From Candidatus Aciduliprofundum sp. JdFR-45 (GTDB lineage Archaea > Thermoplasmatota > Thermoplasmata > Thermoplasmatales > JdFR-45), in assembly GCA_002011395.1 (NCBI GenBank), contig MTNG01000117.1:1-10283 (forward strand): a stretch of DNA of 10,283 nt. The letters run 5' to 3'. The position numbers and the translations under genes are program-made. Every line of letters starts with the position of its first letter. The first letter of the stretch is position 1. A model generated the notes under the pieces. The model was not told the DNA's origin and did not search any database. It saw nothing but the letters and a program-made list of their open reading frames with translations. Positions 5,929-10,283 of the stretch are shown piece after piece.

Positions 5929-6306
5929 TCACCCTGTCCTTGAGGCGTATTCGGAGGGGGAGAGAAGCGAATCCAGTTCGGAGGGGTCGCTCATCTCGAT
6001 CTCAACGAGCCACGCCTCGTAGGGGTCCCTGTTCATGCTCTCCGGCTCGTCCACCACTGCCTCGTTCACCGCCACGACCTTACCGCTCACGGGGGCGTAA
6101 AACTCCTCGGATGCCTTCACGCTCTCCACGACCCCGAGCGCATCGCCCTTCTTCACCTCAAGCCCGACCTCCGGGAGTTCCACATAAACGATGTCGGTGA
6201 GTTCCTCCACGGCGTGCTTCGTCAGCCCGACCTTCGCCCTGCCGCCCTCCACCTTCACCCACTCGTGGGTCTCGGTGTATCTGTAGCCCTCGGGTACGTC
6301 CGTCAT
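5929..6306 (-). CDS. gcvH: Glycine cleavage system H protein (lipoyl carrier)
   Basis: GcvH carries the aminomethyl group on a lipoyl arm between the P, T and L proteins of the glycine cleavage system. The 125-residue protein has the usual length and start (YRYTETHEWVKVEGG, then KVGLTKHAVEELTDIVYVELPEVG). The lipoylation site is K64 in ALGVVESVKASEEFYAPVSG. ATG 6306 is chosen because it gives the typical N-terminus and lies about 30 bases from the TATA element at 6332-6342. The long N-terminal extension to 6516 would run antisense through thpR. No gcvT, gcvP or lipoate ligase gene is nearby. It is instead the first gene of a cluster with rlmE, one base apart. It may serve a glycine cleavage system encoded elsewhere, or act as a lipoyl carrier in another pathway. 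Confidence 0.96.
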   Translation of the reverse strand: MTDVPEGYRYTETHEWVKVEGGRAKVGLTKHAVEELTDIVYVELPEVGLEVKKGDALGVVESVKASEEFYAPVSGKVVAVNEAVVDEPESMNRDPYEAWLVEIEMSDPSELDSLLSPSEYASRTG

Positions 6307-6331
6307 GGGTGAGGATAGGACGTGGAGGGAG

Positions 6332-6342
6332 AAAAATTTTAT
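6332..6342. promoter_or_regulatory. Shared bidirectional TATA element between gcvH and thpR
   Basis: The A5T4AT tract contains the palindrome AAAATTTT (6333-6340). It is the only AT-rich element in the 61-bp gap. Its centre is about 28-30 bases from each start codon (ATG 6306 on minus, ATG 6368 on plus). Both transcripts would start only a few bases before their ATG, so both are expected to be leaderless. No ribosome-binding site is visible directly upstream of either gene. Confidence 0.55.
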
Positions 6343-6367
6343 GGTATCTCCGGGCATACAACGGACC

Positions 6368-6898
6368 ATGAGAGCGTTCATCGCCGTGGACGTGAACCCG
6401 ACGGGTGAGATGCTGCAGTTCATGGAGGCTGTGAGGAAGGCGGGGAAGGTGAAGATGGTGGAGAGGGAGAATCTGCACCTGACCCTCAAGTTCCTCGGCG
6501 AGGTGAGCGAGGCCACGGCTGAGGATATAGGGGCCGTGGTCAGGGAGTGCGTCGGAAGACACGGGGCGTTTGATATATTGTTCAGGGGCTACGGCTTCTT
6601 TCCGCCCAGGGGTCGTCCCAGGGTGGTGTGGATAGGGGTTGAGAGCCCCGCTTTCATAGAACTTGCGAAGGACATTGATAACGCTCTTTCAAAGATGGGC
6701 TATGAAAGGGAGAGGAGTTACGTGCCACACCTCACCGTGGCGAGGGTTAAGGGACCGTTTAACCCCGGAGCCATACCCGAGCGCTTTGCCAAAATGAACT
6801 TCGGCACGCAGAGGGTGGAGTGCGTGAAGCTGAAAAAGAGCCGGCTGACGCCCACCGGTCCCATCTACAGCGACATCGCCGTGTTCCCCCTCAGGTGA
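6368..6898 (+). CDS. thpR: RNA 2',3'-cyclic phosphodiesterase (2H family)
   Basis: This 176-residue cytoplasmic 2H phosphoesterase is of the ThpR/LigT type. Members hydrolyse RNA 2',3'-cyclic phosphates to 2'-phosphates and can show 2'-5' RNA ligase activity in vitro. Both catalytic H-x-T-x motifs are present: H37-L-T-L in ENLHLTLKFLGE and H121-L-T-V in YVPHLTVARVKG. The opening MRAFIAVD and the motif FFPPRGRPRVVWIGV (77-91) are also typical. ATG 6368 is chosen because the family begins at this MRAFIA segment and because the shared TATA element lies about 28 bases upstream; an earlier ATG at 6305 lies on the other side of that TATA element. The last 8 bases overlap the end of the convergent small gene. 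Confidence 0.95.
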   Translation: MRAFIAVDVNPTGEMLQFMEAVRKAGKVKMVERENLHLTLKFLGEVSEATAEDIGAVVRECVGRHGAFDILFRGYGFFPPRGRPRVVWIGVESPAFIELAKDIDNALSKMGYERERSYVPHLTVARVKGPFNPGAIPERFAKMNFGTQRVECVKLKKSRLTPTGPIYSDIAVFPLR

Positions 6899-7130
6899 AG
6901 TAGGCAGTCTCTCCATCCTCCCTCCGTCTGCCGCGCGCCCCGCCGCGGTCCAGCACGTCTATGGCAACTATGGACGAGAGAAGCACATATCTCACCACGC
7001 CGTCCACGTTCACCTCCATGGCCGGCTCCGTGCCCAGCGTGACGAAGCCCATGAAGATGCACTCCATGGCGTTCTCCTCTTTTATCTCCTGTCCGAGGTA
7101 AAGGCGGACCTTTGAGCCGCTCTCCAGCAT
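6891..7130 (-). CDS. Small protein of unknown function, coupled to a winged-helix gene
   Basis: I do not recognise this 79-residue protein. It alternates short hydrophobic strands and turns (KVRLYLGQEI, MECIFMGFVTL, AMEVNVDGVVRYVLLSSIVAIDVLD) and could form a small beta barrel of the SH3 or Sm-like kind. The C-terminus (GGARGRRREDGETAYFT) is basic and probably flexible. No membrane helix or cysteine pair is seen. Its codon use (GTG, GGC, GCC, ATA, GAG) matches the real genes around it. The start ATG 7130 overlaps the previous stop as TGATG, with GGGGGTGA upstream; a GTG at 7133 would add one residue. The tight coupling suggests that it works with the winged-helix regulator, perhaps as a partner or modulator; this is inference. 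It overlaps thpR by 8 bases at the 3' end. Confidence 0.72.
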   Translation of the reverse strand: MLESGSKVRLYLGQEIKEENAMECIFMGFVTLGTEPAMEVNVDGVVRYVLLSSIVAIDVLDRGGARGRRREDGETAYFT

Positions 7131-7573
7131 CACCTCTCACCCCCTTCGCCTGCCAGTTTCTCTATGTGCTCCACCATCTTTCTGTAGTTCTCCATGGCCA
7201 TCTTCACGTTGACCTCCACGAAGTTCCACGCCCGCGAGAGGCTGCCGTACTTCAGGCGGTATTTCACCTTCTTTCCCTCGGAGATGTCCTCCAGTATGTC
7301 CATGCTCTTGAGCTTGTTCAGATGTCTGTACAGCGTGGGCTTCGTGGTCTTCAGAAACGATACCATCTCGTCCGGGGTCCACTCCCTGTGGGGGTGGCGG
7401 AGGAAGCAATCGCGGAAGAGACGGTATCCCACGGAGGTCTTGATTCTCTCGTAGTCCCTCTGCGGGTCCACCTTCTCCAGGTACCCTATGGAGACGAGGA
7501 AATGCACGAGGACGTAATCCAGGTCATCCTCGTGGAGAAGCGGGGATTCCAGAGAAACCCTCATCTCGAACAT
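7130..7573 (-). CDS. Winged-helix transcriptional regulator (ArsR/MarR-like)
   Basis: This 147-residue protein (from ATG 7573) has a winged-helix domain at about residues 48-108: a first helix VGYRLFRDCFLRHP, the HTH TPDEMVSFLKTTKPTLYRHL followed by NKLKSMDILED, and the beta wing EGKKVKYRLKYG. An N-terminal helical part (LDYVLVHFLVSIGYLEKV) and a long C-terminal helix (about 112-142) probably make the dimer. No metal-binding cysteines are visible, so the signal is unknown. Starts are possible at 7585, 7573 and 7564. I favour 7573 because GGCGGTGATT stands directly before it and the TATA box at 7601-7610 would start the transcript close to 7581, inside the longest version. It is transcribed away from radA from a 100-bp shared intergenic region and could regulate itself, radA or neither. 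Confidence 0.85.
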   Translation of the reverse strand: MFEMRVSLESPLLHEDDLDYVLVHFLVSIGYLEKVDPQRDYERIKTSVGYRLFRDCFLRHPHREWTPDEMVSFLKTTKPTLYRHLNKLKSMDILEDISEGKKVKYRLKYGSLSRAWNFVEVNVKMAMENYRKMVEHIEKLAGEGGER

Positions 7574-7600
7574 AATCACCGCCATGCAAATGTATGAGAA

Positions 7601-7610
7601 GGATTAAAAT
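7601..7610 (-). promoter_or_regulatory. BRE/TATA promoter for the winged-helix gene
   Basis: On the minus strand GGCAAAC followed by ATTTTAATCC resembles a BRE plus TATA box. A start near 7581 would give an 8-base leader that carries GGTGAT before ATG 7573. Confidence 0.5.
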
Positions 7611-7642
7611 GTTTGCCCTCGCGCCCCGACGTCCCGCCTTCT

Positions 7643-7660
7643 GCGCAAACGTTATATATC
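7643..7660 (+). promoter_or_regulatory. Strong BRE/TATA promoter for radA
   Basis: GCGCAAAC (BRE-like) is followed by GTTATATATC, the best TATA match in the window. A start about 25 bases downstream, near 7681, would leave a leader of about 12 bases. That leader contains GGTGAT at 7683-7688, four bases before the GTG start codon of radA. Confidence 0.75.
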
Positions 7661-7692
7661 ATCCTCTATCCTCTTACGCCAAGGTGATAGGG

Positions 7693-8673
7693 GTGCCGAG
7701 GAAGAAGAGCGAGGAAAAGCGCGGGAACAGCGAGACCGATATGCTGACCGAACTCTCCGGCGTGGGGCCGAGCATCGCCCAGAAGCTCGTGGAGGCGGGA
7801 TACACGGATTACCTCGCCATCGCCACCGCGAGCCCCATGGAGCTCGCCGCCGCCGCGGACATAGGCGAGGCGACGGCCGCGAGGATCATACAGGCGGCCC
7901 GTGAGAAGGCGGAGGTCGGGAGTTTTGAGACGGGCGATGTGATATACGAGAGGAGGCAGAATGTTAGAAAGTTGGCCACATCCTCCAAAAATCTGGACGA
8001 GTTGCTGGGCGGAGGATTTGAGACGCAGGCCATAACGGAGGTCTTCGGCGAGTTCGGGAGCGGCAAGACGCAGATCATGCATCAGCTGTCGGTCAACGTC
8101 ACCATGCCGGAGGACATGGGGGGGCTGGACGGACACGCGATATTCATAGATACGGAGAACACGTTCCGCCCCGAGAGGATCGCCCAGATGGCGCGGGCAC
8201 AGGGGCTGGACCCCATAGAGGTGCTGAAGAAGATCCATGTGGCGCGGGCCTTCAACTCCCATCACCAGATGCTCCTGGTGGAGAAGGCGTTTGAGGTGGC
8301 GAAGGAGTACCCCGTGAGGTTGCTCGTGGTGGATTCCCTCACGTCTCACTTCCGCGCCGAGTATGTGGGCAGGGGCACGCTGGCGGACAGGCAGCAGAAG
8401 CTCAACAAGCACATGCACATGCTCCTGAAGTTCGCCGACAGGTTCAACGCGGTGATAGCGGTCACAAATCAGGTATCTGCACGGCCCGACGTCTTCTTCG
8501 GAGACCCGACCTCGCCCATCGGCGGGCACATAGTGGCACACACCTCAACGTACCGCATATATCTCAAAAAGCACAAGCAGGGTCGGAGAATAGCGCGGCT
8601 GATAGATTCACCGCACCTCCCCGAGGGGGAGACGGTGATCCTCGTCACGGAGGACGGAATCAGGGACCCCTAA
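7693..8673 (+). CDS. radA: Archaeal recombinase RadA
   Basis: RadA forms ATP-dependent filaments on single-stranded DNA and drives strand exchange in homologous recombination and repair. From GTG 7693 it has 326 residues, the usual archaeal length, with no intein. Domains: an N-terminal helix-hairpin-helix module (about 17-70, [12 protein letters not shown] and [11 protein letters not shown]), the polymerisation segment with F78 in GSFETGDV, Walker A GEFGSGKT (119-126), Walker B LLVVD (210-214), and the DNA-binding loop region from TNQV (258-261) through DPTSPIGGH (271-279). GTG 7693 is chosen because GGTGAT at 7683-7688 is correctly spaced, the TATA box lies about 37 bases upstream, and the 33 residues added by starting at 7594 would cross the promoter. 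The TAA stop shares bases with the TAG stop of cysS. Confidence 0.98.
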   Translation: MPRKKSEEKRGNSETDMLTELSGVGPSIAQKLVEAGYTDYLAIATASPMELAAAADIGEATAARIIQAAREKAEVGSFETGDVIYERRQNVRKLATSSKNLDELLGGGFETQAITEVFGEFGSGKTQIMHQLSVNVTMPEDMGGLDGHAIFIDTENTFRPERIAQMARAQGLDPIEVLKKIHVARAFNSHHQMLLVEKAFEVAKEYPVRLLVVDSLTSHFRAEYVGRGTLADRQQKLNKHMHMLLKFADRFNAVIAVTNQVSARPDVFFGDPTSPIGGHIVAHTSTYRIYLKKHKQGRRIARLIDSPHLPEGETVILVTEDGIRDP

Positions 8674-10001
8674 GCCCTCCTCCACCTTGTCCCCTCTTTT
8701 GTGTCCTCCAGCAGGATTCCCATCTCCCTGAGCGCATCCCTTATGTAATCCGCCATCTCGTAGTCTCTCTTCTTCCGGGCCCTGTCCCGCACCTCCACCA
8801 GCAGGTCTATGAGGGCGTTTTCGTTGCCCCCGCCCGTCTCAACGGGTATCACGCTGAATAGTGCGTCGAAGACCTCCAGAAATCCGCGAAGCGCAGCGGC
8901 ATCTGTCTCCTTTGCCACCGCCTCCAGCGCGAGCGTGAAGGCCTTCCGCGTGTTCAGGTCGTCGTTCAGGATTTCCACGAGTTTCTCAACCCACCTGCTC
9001 TCCCTGTTTCCCTCACCCTCCGAGGGGAGGGACTGCCACGCGCCCCATATCTTATCGTGGACCTTCCTCGCCTCCTCCAGCACATCCGTGGAGTACTCCA
9101 GAGGTGTCCTGTAATGCGCGTTCAAAAGCGCCACGCGTATGACCTCGGGCCTCCAGCCCTTCAGAACCTCGCGTACTAGGAAGTAATTGCGCAGCGATTT
9201 TGACATCTTCTCCCTGTTGACGTTCAGCATCCCCGTGTGGACCCAGTGCAGGGCGAAGGGCCTCCCCGTGAGCGCCTCGCTCTGCGCTATCTCGTTCTCG
9301 TGGTGGGGGAAGATCAGATCCGTGCCGCCGCCGTGCACGTCCAGCGTTGGCCCGAAGTAGCGGTAGTTCATCGCGCTGCACTCTATGTGCCATCCTGGCC
9401 GCCCCGGACCCCACGGGGAGGGCCACGCCGGTTCGCCCTCCTTGGCCGCCTTCCACAGCGCGAAGTCCAGAGGAGACCTCTTCTTATCGGTGCTCACCCT
9501 GCTGTAACCGGCCAGCATCTCCTCCGGCCGCCTCCCTGACAGTTTGCCGTACTCCGGGAATTTCTCCACGGAGAAGTAGACGTCGCCGTCGCTCTCGTAT
9601 GCGTAACCCTTCTCTATGAGCCCCTCCACGAATTCTATGATCTCCGGAATGTGGTCTGTGGCGTAGGGGGTGATGTTCGGCCTGCGCACCCTCAGGGCAT
9701 CCATATCGCGGAAGTACTCCTTCGCGTACATCCTCGCGAGGGAGACGGGCTCCACGCCGAGTTCCTTCCCCCTGTTTATCACCTTGTCGTCTATGTCCGT
9801 CACGTTGGAGACGTAGACGACGAAGTAACCCTTCATCTCCAGGTATCTCCTGAAGAAGTCGAAGAACATGGCTGTCCTGGCGTGCCCCATGTGCGCGTGG
9901 TCGTAGGTCGTGGGGCCGCAGGCGTACATCATAACCTTGATGCCGTCTCTCGGGCGAAACTCCACTTTTTTCTTCCTGAGCGTGTCGTAAATTCGAAGCA
10001 T
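8670..10001 (-). CDS. cysS: Cysteinyl-tRNA synthetase
   Basis: This 443-residue class I enzyme charges tRNA-Cys. The HIGH motif is HMGH (residues 37-40, in [13 protein letters not shown]) and the KMSKS loop is intact (265-269). The catalytic zinc ligands line up with the E. coli enzyme: C28, C208 (HIECSAMN), H233 and E237 ([12 protein letters not shown]). The C-terminal part is a helical anticodon-binding bundle ending in a short basic tail (KEGTRWRRA). ATG 10001 gives the usual MLRIYDTL start; a GTG at 10010 would add three residues. A TATA box at 10034-10041 places transcription start near 10012. The direct charging route means this organism need not rely on the SepRS/SepCysS pathway found in many methanogens. 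The 3' end overlaps radA by 4 bases. Confidence 0.97.
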   Translation of the reverse strand: MLRIYDTLRKKKVEFRPRDGIKVMMYACGPTTYDHAHMGHARTAMFFDFFRRYLEMKGYFVVYVSNVTDIDDKVINRGKELGVEPVSLARMYAKEYFRDMDALRVRRPNITPYATDHIPEIIEFVEGLIEKGYAYESDGDVYFSVEKFPEYGKLSGRRPEEMLAGYSRVSTDKKRSPLDFALWKAAKEGEPAWPSPWGPGRPGWHIECSAMNYRYFGPTLDVHGGGTDLIFPHHENEIAQSEALTGRPFALHWVHTGMLNVNREKMSKSLRNYFLVREVLKGWRPEVIRVALLNAHYRTPLEYSTDVLEEARKVHDKIWGAWQSLPSEGEGNRESRWVEKLVEILNDDLNTRKAFTLALEAVAKETDAAALRGFLEVFDALFSVIPVETGGGNENALIDLLVEVRDRARKKRDYEMADYIRDALREMGILLEDTKEGTRWRRA

Positions 10002-10033
10002 GGTCCTCACGCATCCGAAAAAACGCCCGCACC

Positions 10034-10041
10034 ATATAAAT
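10034..10041 (-). promoter_or_regulatory. TATA box for cysS
   Basis: On the minus strand CTGAAAACTA followed by TTTATATGG fits the BRE/TATA pattern. It lies in the 56-bp gap between the queH-like stop and the cysS start, so cysS has a promoter of its own with a leader of about 11 bases. Confidence 0.65.
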
Positions 10042-10057
10042 AGTTTTCAGGCGCGGG

Positions 10058-10283
10058 TCATATCAGCGGCTTCCAGTACCTGTCCCTCTCGCTGAATATG
10101 CACCCGCAGTATCCCTGCACGTGAGCCCCCACGCTGCGTGCGTACCTCTCCCCCTGGGGCGAGGCGGGACGCCAGTCCCTGTAGAGGAATTCAACGCCCT
10201 TCTCATCCCCAACCTCTACGCCGATGTTTTTCACGAGGTCATGCTTCTGGTGCGTGGAGTAGAGCAGCGTGGTCGTGAAGAGG
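10058..10283 (-). CDS. queH: QueH (DUF208) family protein, C-terminal 74 residues (5' end outside window)
   Basis: The reading frame is open to the window edge and ends in TGA at 10058-10060. It shows the C-terminal hallmarks of QueH/DUF208: FTTTLLYSTHQKHDLVKNIG, the segment VEFLYRDWRP, and the paired cysteines of YCGCIFSERDRYW (YCGC at 10100-10111). In bacteria QueH is an iron-sulfur epoxyqueuosine reductase, the last step of queuosine synthesis at tRNA position 34. The N-terminal cysteine pair of the family lies outside the window. Archaea usually make archaeosine rather than queuosine, so the function here may differ; the symbol names the family only. The frame matches the coding style of its neighbours. 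Confidence 0.85.
   Translation of the reverse strand, partial: LFTTTLLYSTHQKHDLVKNIGVEVGDEKGVEFLYRDWRPASPQGERYARSVGAHVQGYCGCIFSERDRYWKPLI

Noticed and set aside
6307..6516. N-terminal extension of gcvH
   Set aside because: It would pass through the promoter and the start of thpR; GcvH proteins begin at the segment encoded from 6306.
7594..7692. N-terminal extension of radA from ATG 7594
   Set aside because: It would cover the TATA box at 7651-7660 and add residues not found in RadA; the GTG at 7693 has a well-spaced ribosome-binding site.
7666..8541. 291-codon ORF on the minus strand across radA
   Set aside because: It is the mirror of radA, whose family motifs are all intact. The translation is rich in H, R and L with no recognisable domain, as expected for an antisense frame in GC-rich DNA.
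8691..8700. Pyrimidine stretch ending in TTTT shortly after the radA stop, as a possible archaeal terminator
   Set aside because: The T-run is only four bases long and lies inside cysS coding sequence, so it is not convincing without 3'-end data.
9484..10035. Minus-strand ORF in a different frame over the 5' part of cysS
   Set aside because: It overlaps the conserved HIGH-motif region of cysS in another frame and has a composition dominated by R, H and G.

Overview
This window is archaeal chromosomal DNA. It carries an archaeal RadA recombinase, a Roadblock/LC7 small protein, an archaea-specific HTH regulator of the COG1395 type, and archaeal TATA/BRE promoters placed about 25-30 bp upstream of leaderless or short-leader starts. 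The DNA is GC-rich, yet isoleucine is very often ATA and arginine AGG/AGA, a bias common in thermophilic archaea. The RadA, GcvH and winged-helix content fits a euryarchaeal lineage, possibly Thermoplasmatota. That placement is inference; the sequence alone does not fix the taxon. There is no mobile element, CRISPR array, tRNA or rRNA, and almost every base is coding.

Layout. 1-2309 (+): the 3' part of methionyl-tRNA synthetase, which runs into a PHP-domain metallohydrolase through a GTGA overlap. 2306-2653 (-): a Roadblock/LC7 protein. A 128-bp divergent promoter region with two TATA boxes and a GC-rich inverted repeat follows. 2782-4511 (+): a COG1395-type regulator translationally coupled (ATGA) to a degenerate TraB-like protein. 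4333-6306 (-): a tight four-gene cluster read gcvH > rlmE > AIM24-family protein > small two-helix membrane protein. The last of these lies antisense under the odd C-terminal tail of the TraB-like gene. 6307-6367: one AT-rich element appears to serve as TATA box in both directions. 6368-6898 (+): RNA 2',3'-cyclic phosphodiesterase thpR. 6891-7573 (-): a winged-helix regulator coupled to an 79-residue protein of unknown function. 7693-8673 (+): radA with a strong promoter. 8670-10001 (-): cysteinyl-tRNA synthetase. 10058-10283 (-): the C-terminal end of a QueH (DUF208) protein.

Much of the content concerns RNA and translation: two aminoacyl-tRNA synthetases, a 2'-O-methyltransferase, an RNA 2H phosphoesterase and a tRNA-modification-type protein. 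DNA repair (RadA), a lipoyl carrier (GcvH) and several archaeal proteins of unclear role sit among them. All four convergent gene pairs overlap at their 3' ends. Two of them share stop-codon bases in the same 4-bp module (TTAG/CTAA), and one overlaps by about 180 bp. That large overlap is the most unusual structure here: codon-phase analysis suggests the acidic tail of the TraB-like protein is a by-product of reading through the antisense membrane-protein gene.
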